Assembly (NCBI RefSeq): GCF_001426945.1 | Contig: NZ_LMFS01000001.1 | Span: 3,203,643-3,267,642, forward strand | Direction: 5' to 3' | Length of the DNA stretch: 64,000 nt | DNA from: Pseudolabrys sp. Root1462 | GTDB taxonomy: Bacteria; Pseudomonadota; Alphaproteobacteria; Rhizobiales; Xanthobacteraceae | In this document: in pieces, positions 8,130 through 16,808 of the stretch | Layout: each line of letters starts with the position of its first letter | Position numbering within the stretch: the first letter of the stretch is position 1 | Notes under the pieces: model-generated | Databases searched by the model: none | What the model was told of the DNA's origin: nothing | Seen by the model: only the letters and a program-made list of their open reading frames with translations | Translations under genes and position numbers: made by a program

Positions 8130-8654
8130 ATGTCTGAACAAAGCATGGTTAATTCGCCGGCACCGGTGTCGTTCGGCGAGCGGCTCGCCAACTCGCAAGC
8201 ATTCTCACTTCTGTTTCGCGACGGCATGGCGCTGGTCGAGGAAACCGCGACCTATCTCGACGGACCGGGCCGCGCCGAATCCAAGGATCTCAGCCGCGCC
8301 GCGGCACTGGCTTACGCCACCGAGAGCATGCGTCTGACGACCCGCCTGATGCAGATCGCGTCCTGGCTGCTGTTGCACCGCGCGGTGAAGGAAGGCGAGA
8401 TGTCGCTGGCCCAGGCCAACAAGGAAAAGACCAAGGTGAAGTTGTCCACCATGGACAACCACGACCCGAACAACATGGCGATCCTGCCGGCGCGGCTGCG
8501 CGATCTCATCGACCGCGCCCAGAAGCTGAAGATGCAGGTGCGCCGCCTCGACACCACCATTCACACTTTGCCGGCCGAGCAGGCCCCGTCGATCAATCCG
8601 GTCGAGCATCAGCTCGGTCTGTTGAAGGCGGCCTTCAATCAGGACAGCTTCTGA
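8130..8654 (+). CDS. DUF1465 family protein
   Basis: A 174-residue, mostly helical cytoplasmic protein of the alphaproteobacterial DUF1465 family. Recognisable blocks are FGERLANSQAFSLLFRDGM and the central AYATESMRLTTRLMQIASWLLLHRAV, followed by a run with RLRDLIDRAQKLKMQVRRLD. The function is unknown. The start ATG at 8130 follows a weak purine stretch (GTAGG). It is convergent with rpmE and shares a bidirectional terminator with it, an arrangement common in Hyphomicrobiales. Confidence 0.85.
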   Translation: MSEQSMVNSPAPVSFGERLANSQAFSLLFRDGMALVEETATYLDGPGRAESKDLSRAAALAYATESMRLTTRLMQIASWLLLHRAVKEGEMSLAQANKEKTKVKLSTMDNHDPNNMAILPARLRDLIDRAQKLKMQVRRLDTTIHTLPAEQAPSINPVEHQLGLLKAAFNQDSF

Positions 8655-8683
8655 ACGACGCTCCGTCCGCAGCGCGAACGCAC

Positions 8684-8716
8684 AAAAAAACCCCGGGTCC
8701 AACCCGGGGTTTTTCT
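8684..8716. terminator. Bidirectional intrinsic terminator between DUF1465 and rpmE
   Basis: Seven A, then CCCCGGGT-CCA-ACCCGGGG, then TTTTT-C-TTT: a perfect 8-bp GC stem with A/T tracts on both sides, serving the two convergent genes. Confidence 0.92.
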
Positions 8717-8735
8717 TTGGCGAGGCGATAGCGCC

Positions 8736-8969
8736 TTACTTCTTGTCTTCCTTGAGGAAGCCCGAGAACTTCTTCTGGAAGCGCGACACGCGCCCGGCGC
8801 GGTCCATGATCTGAGCCTGACCGCCCGTCCAGGCCGGGTGCGACTTGGGATCGATGTCGAGATTCATCGTGTCCCCGTCCTTGCCCCAGGTCGAGCGGGT
8901 GGTGAATTCGCTGCCATCAGTCATGACGATCTTGATGGTGTGGTAGTCGGGATGGATATCGGCCTTCAT
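8736..8969 (-). CDS. rpmE: 50S ribosomal protein L31
   Basis: A 77-residue ribosomal protein bL31 with the family start [19 protein letters not shown] and the block SHPAWTGGQ. It contains no cysteine, so it is the zinc-independent (C-minus) form rather than the CxxC zinc-binding form. It sits at the central protuberance and bridges the two subunits. GGAAC lies upstream of the ATG. Convergent with DUF1465. The 264-base gap to the ABC exporter gene contains a dispersed repeat near 9156-9207. Confidence 0.95.
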   Translation of the reverse strand: MKADIHPDYHTIKIVMTDGSEFTTRSTWGKDGDTMNLDIDPKSHPAWTGGQAQIMDRAGRVSRFQKKFSGFLKEDKK

Positions 8970-9155
8970 CTTAGGGTTCCGTCAAACTGGGTCGGGGCCG
9001 GTCGGCGTCCCGAAATTCGGTCAAAATGGCTTGGAATTGGCGGGCTCTATACATGATTGAACCCACTGCGGCAAGCCGCCGGAATTGACCCATGACAAGA
9101 CCTCGGGGCATGGTCCGCGGTATCCGGGGCATCCGACGCCAGGGCGAGGCGTTTT

Positions 9156-9207
9156 AGCGCAAGATTCCGAAAAGCGGGAAGCCGGTTTTCGGGCAAGACT
9201 TGCGTCA
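9156..9207. repeat. Dispersed palindromic repeat, copy 1
   Basis: An imperfect inverted repeat of the form AGCGCAAGATTCCGAAAA ... TTTTCGGGCAAGACTTGCG, about 50 bp. Related copies occur at 11932-11969 and 55502-55552, all built on (C)GAAAAC-CGG-TTTTCGG cores with GATC/TGCG ends. This resembles REP-like elements abundant in Bradyrhizobium-type genomes. Confidence 0.6.
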
Positions 9208-9233
9208 GAAAGAACGAAAAGGCGTCACGTCTC

Positions 9234-11042
9234 ATGAGTTTTGCCAGTGAAGGACGGGGTTTGGGAACTCCGCTGCCGGGAGCTCCCGCTCAAACCCGCC
9301 GGGTCAACGTCAAGCCGCTTCGAAGGCTCGTTCCCTATCTGGGCCGCTACCGCGGCCGCGCCGCGGCCGCCCTGGTCGCGCTGGTCGTGGCCGCACTGAC
9401 CACCCTGGTGGTGCCGATCGCAGTCCGCCGAATGATCGATTTCGGCTTCTCCGCCCAAGCGGTGGAGATGATCAACTCCTATTTCAGCGTGCTGATCGCT
9501 GTCGTCGGCGTGCTCGCGGTGTCGAGCGCCATGCGCTACTACCTCGTCACCACGCTCGGCGAGCGCATCGTTGCCGACCTGCGTGCCGACGTCTTCGCCC
9601 ATCTGACGCGCCTCTCGTCGAGCTTCTTCGATACGGCCAAGACCGGCGAGATGATCTCGCGGCTCACCGCCGACACCACGCAGATCAAGTCGGCGGTCGG
9701 AGCGTCAGTGTCGATCGCGCTGCGCAACCTGGTTTTGTTCATCGGCGGCGCGGCGATGATGGTGGTGACCAGCCCTCGCCTGTCGCTGTTCGTCCTCGGC
9801 GCCATCCCGATCATCGTGCTGCCGCTCGTCGGTTATGGCCGCGCGGTGCGCAAGAAGAGCCGTACCGCGCAGGATACGCTGGCCGACGCCTCGAGCTATG
9901 CCGGTGAACTGATCGGCGCGATCCGCACGCTGCAGGCCTTCACCAATGAACTGATGGCGCGCAAGCGGTTTTCCCGCGCGGTCGAAGGCGCCTACGAAGC
10001 CGCCCGCGGCGCTACCCAGGCCCGCTCGATCCTCACGGCGATCGCGCTGTTCCTGATCTTCGGAAGCATCGTGCTTGTCCTGTGGGTCGGCGCGCAGGAC
10101 GTGCTGGCCGGGGACATCACGCCGGGCCGGCTCGGCCAGTTCGTGCTCTACGCCGTGTTCGCCGCCGGCGGCCTCGGCGAACTCAGCCAGGTCTGGGGCG
10201 AAATCGCGCAGGCTTCCGGCGCCGCCGAGCGGCTGTTCGAAATCCTCGACGTCGAACCTGAGATCAAGGCACCGGCGAAGCCGGTGGCGCTGCCCTCGCC
10301 GGCGCGCGGTGCGGTCGCCTTCGACCGCGTGCGTTTTGCCTATCCGACACGGCCCGAGACCGCGGTCCTCGACGACCTGTCATTCACGGTCAAGCCCGGC
10401 GAGCGGCTGGCGCTGGTCGGCCCCTCCGGCGCCGGCAAGAGCACCATCTTTCACCTGATTCTGCGCTTCTACGATCCGAAAAGCGGCAGGATCAGCTTCG
10501 ACGGCGTCGACCTGCCGCAGGCCGATCCCGCCGACCTGCGCCAGCACATCGCGCTGGTGCCGCAAGATGCCGTGGTGTTCGCGTCCAGCGTTGCCGACAA
10601 CATCCGTTTCGGCAATCCCGACGCCAGCGATGATCAGGTGCGGCGCGCGGCGCAAGCGGCCCACGCCGCCGAGTTCATTGACCGACTGCCCGATGGCTAC
10701 GATACGCAACTCGGTGAGCGCGGCATTACACTGTCCGGCGGCCAGCGCCAGCGCATTGCGATTGCCCGCGCCATCCTGCGCGACGCGCCATTGCTTCTAC
10801 TCGACGAAGCGACCTCGTCGCTCGACGCTGAAAGCGAGACCCTGGTGCAAAAGGCGCTGACGCAACTAATGCAGCAACGCACCTCGATCGTCATCGCCCA
10901 TCGGCTGGCGACCGTGCTGTCCTGCGATCGCATCCTGGTGATCGACCAGGGCCGTATCGTCGAGGAAGGCACCCACGCGCAGCTCTCGGCATCGGGCGGC
11001 CTCTATGCGCGGCTGGCCAAGCTGCAGTTCGAGGCGGCGTAA
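9234..11042 (+). CDS. ABC exporter, fused membrane and ATPase domains (MsbA-like half-transporter)
   Basis: A 602-residue type-IV ABC half-transporter. Membrane helices span roughly residues 40-320, and the nucleotide-binding domain covers 360-600. Walker A is GPSGAGKST at 396-404, the signature is LSGGQRQR, Walker B is LLLLDEATSSLD, and the H-loop is IAHRLATV. It works as a homodimer in the inner membrane; family members export lipids, peptides or drugs, and the substrate cannot be read from sequence. The segment DLRADVFAHLTRLSSSFFDTAKTGE is a typical coupling region. It stands alone between rpmE (divergent) and a convergent zinc-ribbon gene eight bases away. Confidence 0.92.
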   Translation: MSFASEGRGLGTPLPGAPAQTRRVNVKPLRRLVPYLGRYRGRAAAALVALVVAALTTLVVPIAVRRMIDFGFSAQAVEMINSYFSVLIAVVGVLAVSSAMRYYLVTTLGERIVADLRADVFAHLTRLSSSFFDTAKTGEMISRLTADTTQIKSAVGASVSIALRNLVLFIGGAAMMVVTSPRLSLFVLGAIPIIVLPLVGYGRAVRKKSRTAQDTLADASSYAGELIGAIRTLQAFTNELMARKRFSRAVEGAYEAARGATQARSILTAIALFLIFGSIVLVLWVGAQDVLAGDITPGRLGQFVLYAVFAAGGLGELSQVWGEIAQASGAAERLFEILDVEPEIKAPAKPVALPSPARGAVAFDRVRFAYPTRPETAVLDDLSFTVKPGERLALVGPSGAGKSTIFHLILRFYDPKSGRISFDGVDLPQADPADLRQHIALVPQDAVVFASSVADNIRFGNPDASDDQVRRAAQAAHAAEFIDRLPDGYDTQLGERGITLSGGQRQRIAIARAILRDAPLLLLDEATSSLDAESETLVQKALTQLMQQRTSIVIAHRLATVLSCDRILVIDQGRIVEEGTHAQLSASGGLYARLAKLQFEAA

Positions 11043-11049
11043 CCCTCCG

Positions 11050-11322
11050 TCACCGCCCCGCCAGAAACGCCCGCGCCGCCTCGCGCGTGTCGAACCGCTT
11101 CACCGCGCGCCAATTGGGTCCGCGCTTGGTCACCTTCGTGCATTGCATGACGACAAATCGTGTGCCGTCGCGATCGATCACGCGCGAGAAGTCCTCGCTG
11201 CGGTATGGGGCCACGTCGAAGGTCCGGCAATGCGGGCAGTTGGCGGCGTCAGATTCCGCCGCTTCGGCGAGCCAATGGCCTTCGCAGACCGTGCAGACAT
11301 AATGATTGCGGAACCAGGGCAT
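11050..11322 (-). CDS. Small zinc-ribbon-like hypothetical protein
   Basis: A 90-residue protein beginning MPWFRNHYVCTVCEGHWLAE. Two CxxC knuckles (CTVC and CPHC) make an evident zinc ribbon. The C-terminal half has KRFDTREAARAFL, which looks like a short helix. Function unknown; possibly nucleic-acid or protein binding. The ATG at 11322 was preferred over an upstream in-frame TTG because GAGAG lies about 7 bases before it. Convergent with the ABC exporter gene. Confidence 0.65.
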   Translation of the reverse strand: MPWFRNHYVCTVCEGHWLAEAAESDAANCPHCRTFDVAPYRSEDFSRVIDRDGTRFVVMQCTKVTKRGPNWRAVKRFDTREAARAFLAGR

Positions 11323-11440
11323 TGGAACTCTCAACTGTAAAAAACGAATCAGTTGAGAAAATCAGAGCACAAAAGTGGTGGGAGAAAAGGGCAGCGGCCG
11401 GGACGAGGCCGGCCATGACGAATTAACGAGTGCCGTTTCT

Positions 11441-11911
11441 CTACGTCTTGCTCATCGCGCCCTTGGCGCCGGCGCGGGCGGCGACGATGCCTTCGCGCGC
11501 CAGTTCATCGGCGCGCTCGTTCATCGGATGGCCGGCGTGGCCCTTGACCCAGTGCCACTCCACTTTGTGCGGCTTGAGCGCCTCATCGAGCCGCTGCCAA
11601 AGATCGACGTTCTTCACCGGCTTCTTGTCGGCGGTGCGCCAGCCGTTGCGCTTCCAGCCATGGATCCAGCTCATGATGCCGTTGCGCAGATACTGGCTGT
11701 CGGTGTGCAGGTCGACGGTGCATGACCGCTTCAAGGCTTCCAGCGACGCGATCGCCGCCATCAGTTCCATGCGGTTGTTGGTGGTGTGCTCTTCGCCCCC
11801 GAACATTTCCTTGCGAGTATCGCCGAAAGTGAGGATCGCACCCCAGCCGCCAGGGCCTGGATTGCCCGAACAGGCGCCGTCCGTATAGATCGTGACACGC
11901 TGATCACTCAT
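11441..11911 (-). CDS. rnhA: Ribonuclease HI
   Basis: A 156-residue RNase HI, which cuts the RNA strand of RNA-DNA hybrids during replication and repair. All catalytic residues line up with the E. coli enzyme: D11 ([16 protein letters not shown]), E49 (NNRMELMAA), D71 (TDSQYL) and D135 (NERADELAR), with H125 in WVKGHAGHP. The ATG at 11911 follows AGAAGAG. It is the last gene of the ispH-thrB-rnhA order common in this group; a dispersed repeat lies in the spacer to thrB. Confidence 0.97.
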   Translation of the reverse strand: MSDQRVTIYTDGACSGNPGPGGWGAILTFGDTRKEMFGGEEHTTNNRMELMAAIASLEALKRSCTVDLHTDSQYLRNGIMSWIHGWKRNGWRTADKKPVKNVDLWQRLDEALKPHKVEWHWVKGHAGHPMNERADELAREGIVAARAGAKGAMSKT

Positions 11912-11931
11912 GGCTCTTCTTTGCCCATGAT

Positions 11932-11969
11932 CTTGTCGGAAAACCGATGACGACTTTCCGGGATCATGC
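11932..11969. repeat. Dispersed palindromic repeat, copy 2, overlapping the thrB stop codon
   Basis: ATGATCTTGTCGGAAAACCG ... CGACTTTCCGGGATCATGCG, an imperfect palindrome of about 38 bp lying between rnhA and thrB. Its right edge contains the thrB stop codon at 11964-11966, so the repeat supplies the end of that gene. Confidence 0.65.
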
Positions 11970-12929
11970 GTCCAATCCATAGTCGCTCGCACTGCGCACC
12001 GTCTGGTGGAATCGCAGCTTGCGAAAATATTCGAGCGGATCCTTCGGCTTGACCAGTGCGCCTTCCGGTACCGACAGCCAGTCGACCAGCCGCGTCAGCA
12101 GAAAGCGCATCGCCGCGCCGCGCGCCAGGATCGGCAACGCATCGCGTTCGGCTGCCGACAGCGGCCGCACCGCCTGATAAGCCTTCAGCAGCGCGCGGCC
12201 CTTGGTGACGTTGTAGGACGAGTCCGGCTCGAAGCACCAGCAGTTGAGGCAGATGGCGACGTCGTAGGCCAGCGTGTCGGTGCAGGCGAAATAGAAATCG
12301 ATCAGCCCCGACAAGGTCTCACCGAGGAAGAAGACGTTGTCTGGAAAGAGATCGGCGTGGATGACGCCCTGCGGCAGATCGCGCGGCCAGGAGGTTTCCA
12401 GAACACCCAGCTCGTTAACGATCTCGTTGCACAGGCCGGGATGCACGTCGTCGCCGCGCGGACCGGCATGCTCGAACAACGGCCGCCAACTCGCCACCGA
12501 CAGCGCGTTGGGGCGCTTCATGGCAAAATCGCTGCCCGCGACATGCAACTTCGCCAGCGCCTCGCCGACCGCGGCGCAGTTCTTGGCGCTCGGTCGGCGC
12601 ATCCACGTGCCTTCGAGGAAAGTCACGATCGCCGCCGGTCGGCCGGCGAGCACGCCCAGCGCAACGCCTTGCCTGTTCTTCACCGGCTGCGGGCAGGTGA
12701 GCCCACGCGCGGCCAGATGCTCCATCAACGCAAGAAAGAACGGCAGGTCGGCTTCCGCCACGCGCTTTTCATAAAGCGTGAGGATGAAATTGCCCTGCGA
12801 GGTATGGACCAGAAAGTTCGAATTCTCGACGCCCTCGGCGATACCCTTGTAGGACAGCAAATCGCCGATGTCGTACGTGGCGAGAAAGCGCGACAGATCG
12901 TCGGTCGAGACGTCGGTATAGACGGCCAT
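11964..12929 (-). CDS. thrB: Homoserine kinase (ThrB, APH-fold type)
   Basis: A 321-residue enzyme phosphorylating homoserine with ATP in threonine biosynthesis. It belongs to the aminoglycoside-phosphotransferase-like homoserine kinases of alpha- and betaproteobacteria, not the GHMP type. Key blocks are [26 protein letters not shown], the catalytic loop [14 protein letters not shown] and the magnesium-binding [10 protein letters not shown]. Six bases separate its start from the ispH stop. The final codons and stop lie inside a dispersed repeat. Confidence 0.95.
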   Translation of the reverse strand: MAVYTDVSTDDLSRFLATYDIGDLLSYKGIAEGVENSNFLVHTSQGNFILTLYEKRVAEADLPFFLALMEHLAARGLTCPQPVKNRQGVALGVLAGRPAAIVTFLEGTWMRRPSAKNCAAVGEALAKLHVAGSDFAMKRPNALSVASWRPLFEHAGPRGDDVHPGLCNEIVNELGVLETSWPRDLPQGVIHADLFPDNVFFLGETLSGLIDFYFACTDTLAYDVAICLNCWCFEPDSSYNVTKGRALLKAYQAVRPLSAAERDALPILARGAAMRFLLTRLVDWLSVPEGALVKPKDPLEYFRKLRFHQTVRSASDYGLDA

Positions 12930-12935
12930 GCGGCG

Positions 12936-13937
12936 TTACTCCGCCGCCTGGTTCTCGCGCAACGCGCGGGGCAGCGGGAAAAACACGCCCTCCTCCGCCG
13001 CTGAGACGGTTTCGACGCTGACATTGAAGCGCGCGGCAAAGGCGTCGATGATTTCCTCGACCAGGATTTCCGGAGCCGAAGCGCCGGCGGTGATGCCGAG
13101 GCTCGCTATGTTGCCGAAATCGTTCCAGTCGATATCGGCGGCGCGCTGTACCAGCGCGGCGTGACGGCAGCCGGCGCGCTCGGCGACTTCGCGCAGGCGC
13201 TGCGAATTCGACGAGTTCGGCGCGCCGACCACAATCAGCGCGTCGACGATCGGGGCGACGCGCTGCACCGCTTCCTGCCGGTTGGTGGTGGCGTAGCAGA
13301 TGTCTTCCTTGTGCGGGCCGACGATTGCCGGGAAGCGCTGCTTCAGCCGCTCGACGATCGCCGCAGTGTCCTGCACCGACAGCGTGGTCTGCGTCACGTA
13401 AGCCAGTTGATGGGCGTCGCGCGGCGCGAAGCGGTCGGCGTCTTCGAGCGTTTCGATCAGGCTCACGGCGCCCACAGGCAGTTGCCCCATGGTGCCGATC
13501 ACCTCCGGATGGCCGGCATGGCCGATCAGCACGATCTCGCGGCCGCGGCGGTAGTGGATCTCGGCCTCGCGGTGCACCTTGGTGACCAGCGGACAGGTGG
13601 CGTCGAGCGCGAACAGATTGCGGCCGGCGGCTTCGTCCGGCACCGCCTTGGGCACGCCATGGGCGGAGAAGATCACGGGCGCTTTGGTGCCTTCCGGCAC
13701 CTCGGAAAGCTCCTCGACGAAAATCGCACCCTTGGCGCGCAGGCTCTCGACCACGTAGCGGTTATGGACGATCTCGTGCCGGACATAGACCGGCGGCCCG
13801 TAGATCTTGAGCGCCTGCTCGACCGAATCGATGGCCCGGACCACCCCGGCGCAGAAACCGCGGGGCGAGCACAGGATCACCTTCAGCGCCGGTTTCGCGG
13901 CACCGCTGGCTACGCTGTTTTCGCCCTGGATGGCCAT
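12936..13937 (-). CDS. ispH: 4-hydroxy-3-methylbut-2-enyl diphosphate reductase
   Basis: A 333-residue iron-sulfur enzyme making IPP and DMAPP in the last step of the MEP isoprenoid pathway. The three [4Fe-4S] cysteine ligands are visible: C29 (SPRGFCAGV), C115 (DATCPLV) and C214 (ICYATTNRQ), with the family motif NSSNSQRL. The ATG at 13937 has GAGG seven bases upstream; the longer in-frame start 51 bases earlier adds a non-conserved stretch. First gene of ispH-thrB-rnhA, divergent from trcR. Confidence 0.97.
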   Translation of the reverse strand: MAIQGENSVASGAAKPALKVILCSPRGFCAGVVRAIDSVEQALKIYGPPVYVRHEIVHNRYVVESLRAKGAIFVEELSEVPEGTKAPVIFSAHGVPKAVPDEAAGRNLFALDATCPLVTKVHREAEIHYRRGREIVLIGHAGHPEVIGTMGQLPVGAVSLIETLEDADRFAPRDAHQLAYVTQTTLSVQDTAAIVERLKQRFPAIVGPHKEDICYATTNRQEAVQRVAPIVDALIVVGAPNSSNSQRLREVAERAGCRHAALVQRAADIDWNDFGNIASLGITAGASAPEILVEEIIDAFAARFNVSVETVSAAEEGVFFPLPRALRENQAAE

Positions 13938-14136
13938 CGGAACCTCGATAAAACCCGGCTTTTCCGGCCGGTTCGCCCGCCCCGACATGGGGTTGATGGG
14001 CCTTTCCTGTCAAGCCGGAACGGTTGCGCCGCCCGGTCTGGGACCTTATATTCGCGGCACTTTCCGATCATCGCCGATGATCTTTGCTCCGGGCCGCGAG
14101 GATTTCTCGGCCGGAGCGCTAGAGGAGATTTGCCTT

Positions 14137-14850
14137 ATGGCCAGCGCAGCCCCCCTGATGCCGAAAGCCACGGCCGTGTGGCTTCTGGACAATACCGCGC
14201 TGTCGTTCGACCAGATCGCGGAATTTTGCAAGCTGCACCCGCTCGAGGTCAAAGCCATCGCCGACGGCGATTCCGCTCAGGGCATCAAGGGCCTCGACCC
14301 GGTCGCCACCGGCCAGCTGACGCGCGAGCAGATCGCCGCGGCGGAAGCCGATCCGGCGGCCTCGCTCAAGCTGGTCGATCCCAAGGTGCCGCTGACCGGC
14401 AGCGCCAGCGGCAAGAAGAGCCCGCGCTACACGCCGGTGTCGCGCCGCCAGGATCGCCCCAACGCGATCCTGTGGCTGGTGCGCAACCATCCCGAACTCA
14501 AGGACGCGCAGATCATGCGCCTCGTCGGCACCACCAAGTCGACGATCGCCGCGATCCGCGACCGCACGCACTGGAACGCCGCCAACCTGGCGCCGATGGA
14601 TCCAGTGACGCTCGGCCTCACCTCGCAGATCGAGCTCGATATGGAAGTCGGACGCGCCAACAAGGAGAAGCCGCAGGCGGCGCATGCCGGCGCGACCTTG
14701 CTGCCGGCCGCGGAGACCACGCGCAAGGAAGCCGAAGTCGCCACCGCCGCCGAAGAGAAGGAAAAGGCCAGCGGCGACATGGACGTCAACGCCGTGTTCG
14801 CCAAGCTCAAGCAGATCGGCGGCAAGGGGCAGGACGACGACGAGGAGTAA
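14137..14850 (+). CDS. trcR: DUF1013 family protein, TrcR-type cell-cycle transcriptional regulator
   Basis: A 237-residue member of the DUF1013 family, which recent annotation names TrcR, a cell-cycle transcriptional regulator in alphaproteobacteria. The N-terminus reads ATAVWLLDNTALSFDQIAEFC and resembles a helix-turn-helix. A second helix-turn-helix-like block is DAQIMRLVGTTKSTIAAIRDRT. The C-terminus is acidic (DDDEE). The name is from family recognition; the regulated genes are not known from the sequence. The ATG at 14137 follows AGAGGAGA. A strong terminator follows. Divergent from ispH. Confidence 0.85.
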   Translation: MASAAPLMPKATAVWLLDNTALSFDQIAEFCKLHPLEVKAIADGDSAQGIKGLDPVATGQLTREQIAAAEADPAASLKLVDPKVPLTGSASGKKSPRYTPVSRRQDRPNAILWLVRNHPELKDAQIMRLVGTTKSTIAAIRDRTHWNAANLAPMDPVTLGLTSQIELDMEVGRANKEKPQAAHAGATLLPAAETTRKEAEVATAAEEKEKASGDMDVNAVFAKLKQIGGKGQDDDEE

Positions 14851-14874
14851 GCTTCTCCGCCGCATCGCCAATTC

Positions 14875-14908
14875 AAAACGGCCGGGCAAAACCCGGCCGT
14901 TTTCTTTT
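14875..14908 (+). terminator. Intrinsic terminator after trcR
   Basis: AAAACGGCCGGG-CAAAA-CCCGGCCGTTTT then CTTTT: a GC-rich stem flanked by A and T tracts, 25 bases after the trcR stop. Confidence 0.92.
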
Positions 14909-14929
14909 GCGGCGTGGATAGCGCCGAAC

Positions 14930-14960
14930 AAAAAAATTCGGCCGGGCTTCCGCCCGGCCG
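14930..14960 (-). terminator. Intrinsic terminator of the desaturase gene
   Basis: Read on the minus strand: GGCCGGGC-GGAA-GCCCGGCC, then GAA and seven T. It lies 33 bases beyond the desaturase stop codon. Confidence 0.9.
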
Positions 14961-14992
14961 GTCAGCTTCTGGAGTTCGTGTCAGCTCAGGAA

Positions 14993-15994
14993 TTATGCCG
15001 CGAGCTTGGTCTGATCCTGCGCCGCCTTGTGCACCTTGGAAGCGTGGAAGACGTCATAGACGAGGCCCAGCTTCTCGAGTCCGAGAATGATCAGGCCGTT
15101 GAGATCGAACTCGTACCAGGCGTGCGACAGATAAGCGTCGCGCGGGAATCGATGATGGTTGTTGTGCAGCCCTTCGCCGAAGGTCAGCGCCGTCATGATC
15201 AGGTTGTTGGTCGACTCATCCTTGGCGTCGTCGAAGCGGCGATAGCCGATCTTGTGGCACACCGAGTTCACCGTCGCGGTCGCCATGACCGAGAGATAAG
15301 TGCGCAGGAAACCGGCGAACAGGATGCAGCCCACCATCGCGTGCCAGCCGCCGAAGGCATAGCCCCAGATCGCCGGGAAACCGACCATCGACAGGAAGTA
15401 CCAGAACCAGCGCGTGCGGGTGAAGAACATCACCATCTTGTCTTCGAGCATGTCCTTGGCGAACACGTCGTTGTCGGTCAGCGTGTCGTCGAACAGCCAG
15501 CCATTGTTGGCGTACATCCAGGCGCGCAGCTTGTTGGTGAAGCGGCGGCCGTGGCTGTCGATGTGGGGCGAGTGACAGTCGCCGACGTCGTCTGTGTAGA
15601 GATGGTGGCGGCGGTGATTGCCGACCCACTTCAACAGCGAACCCTGGCAAGTCAGCTGGCCCATGGCGCAGAGCACGAACTTGGTGATCGGGCCACACTT
15701 GAACGAGCGGTGCACCAGCATGCGATGGACGGTGATGCCGAGACCGAGCGTCGTCACGATGTAGCCGAGCGCGAACATCGACCATTCGACCCAGGTCAGG
15801 CCTTGCGTCACTGCCCAGTACACGCCGGCGATCGAGCCGGCCATGAAGATGAAGAACAGCAGCATGCTCTCGCGCTGCTTGGCGCGCACTTTCGGACCGC
15901 CGACGATGATGCCGCGCGGCAGAGGTGGAAGCGGCTGATTGTGGAGGTTCTCGTTAATAAGCGCGGCGTGGTCGTCGTACGAGGCGACGGACAT
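14993..15994 (-). CDS. Membrane fatty-acid (acyl-CoA) desaturase
   Basis: A 333-residue integral membrane di-iron desaturase. The three histidine boxes are complete: HRMLVH at 90-95, HRRHH at 127-131 and HNNHH at 277-281. Hydrophobic helices lie at about 44-90 and 190-240. The box spacing and WVGNHRRHHLYTD fit stearoyl-CoA/delta-9-type enzymes that introduce a cis double bond to adjust membrane fluidity. The start ATG follows CTGGAG. Two TTAA-N7-TTA(A/C) boxes lie 6-44 bases upstream, suggesting cell-cycle (CtrA) control of lipid desaturation. Confidence 0.92.
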   Translation of the reverse strand: MSVASYDDHAALINENLHNQPLPPLPRGIIVGGPKVRAKQRESMLLFFIFMAGSIAGVYWAVTQGLTWVEWSMFALGYIVTTLGLGITVHRMLVHRSFKCGPITKFVLCAMGQLTCQGSLLKWVGNHRRHHLYTDDVGDCHSPHIDSHGRRFTNKLRAWMYANNGWLFDDTLTDNDVFAKDMLEDKMVMFFTRTRWFWYFLSMVGFPAIWGYAFGGWHAMVGCILFAGFLRTYLSVMATATVNSVCHKIGYRRFDDAKDESTNNLIMTALTFGEGLHNNHHRFPRDAYLSHAWYEFDLNGLIILGLEKLGLVYDVFHASKVHKAAQDQTKLAA

Positions 15995-15999
15995 GACCG

Positions 16000-16038
16000 T
16001 TAACTCCAGGTTACGCTACATACTTAACAAGTCGTTAA
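16000..16038 (-). promoter_or_regulatory. Tandem CtrA boxes upstream of the desaturase
   Basis: An exact TTAA-N7-TTAA lies at 16024-16038, and a one-mismatch copy TTAA-N7-TTAC at 16000-16014, only 6 bases from the desaturase ATG. The exact copy sits 30-44 bases upstream of the start codon. The proximal copy overlaps the leader and could repress; the distal could activate or repress. Binding is inferred from motif only. Confidence 0.55.
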
Positions 16039-16438
16039 TGTACCTGAATGTGCGGCGAACGACAATGCGCGCACAACGCAGACGCGTCCTGCGCGCGCCC
16101 GTCCCGCGGGTTCCCTCCCGGCAAATTTTCTCTGATATAACAAAGGCTAGGGAGTTTTACGCGGCACCGCGGAGGTTAACCATGCGCGCAGATGGCAGTG
16201 CGGAGCGCATCTGGCTGCGCACCCTTTGATCGCGCCCCTCCTCCTGGAAAACGACCTCCCCGGCCCCGACTGCAGTCCAAAGGGTGTGGGCTCGCCATGT
16301 CTCCGGGCGACCGCCGCGGCCTCCGGGACGTCGAACGACGCCCCTGCGTCTGCAGCCTGCGCATGCCCCAGGATCGAAACCCTTCGGCGGACCGGCCGGC
16401 AGGAAAATTGAGAACGGATTTCGGTCTCGTGAAGACGA
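16039..16438. other. 400-bp spacer without a recognisable gene
   Basis: No coding frame here has family character or a credible start. The notable item is a 9-bp inverted repeat, CACCCTTTG (16220-16228) and CAAAGGGTG (16278-16286), around a 49-base loop that on the + strand holds CCTCCTCCT and CCTCCCC. There is no U-tract after it. A TATAAC hexamer at about 16136 could be part of a promoter. Confidence 0.4.
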
Positions 16439-16657
16439 TCAGGACTTGCGGAGAAACTCGGTGCGCAGCACCAGGCCCTTCACTTTGTCGGTGCGGCCTT
16501 CGATCTCGTCTTCGCTGCCGTTGAAGCGGATGTTCTTGATCACCGTACCGCGCTTGATGACGGTGGACGAGCCCTTCAGCTTCAGATCCTTGATGACGGT
16601 GACGGTGTCGCCTTCGCTGAGCGGCGTGCCGTTCGAATCCTTGACGACGATGTCCAT
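16439..16657 (-). CDS. PhnA-type protein (alkylphosphonate utilisation family), C-terminal domain only
   Basis: A 72-residue protein matching the PhnA/YjdM C-terminal SH3-like domain: VVKDSNGTPLSEGDTVTVIKDLKLKGSS, then KRGTVIKNIR and GLVLRTEFLRK. The zinc-ribbon N-terminal domain of the E. coli protein is missing, as in many alphaproteobacterial copies. Despite the family name, a role in phosphonate use is unproven. A lone gene with a weak ribosome site, downstream of prpE-side DNA and upstream of a 400-bp spacer. Confidence 0.8.
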   Translation of the reverse strand: MDIVVKDSNGTPLSEGDTVTVIKDLKLKGSSTVIKRGTVIKNIRFNGSEDEIEGRTDKVKGLVLRTEFLRKS

Positions 16658-16808
16658 CGGCGAAGTCTTTCAGTGAAGTGTGATGCGGAATGTTGCGCGT
16701 ATCTGCGCGGCCGGGCGGGGTGATGTCAATTGGCGGAAGGCGGCGCGGACGGTATCCCCGCGGAATGCCGCACTCCGTCATGAGTTTAAATTAGGCGTTT
16801 CGGGCTAA

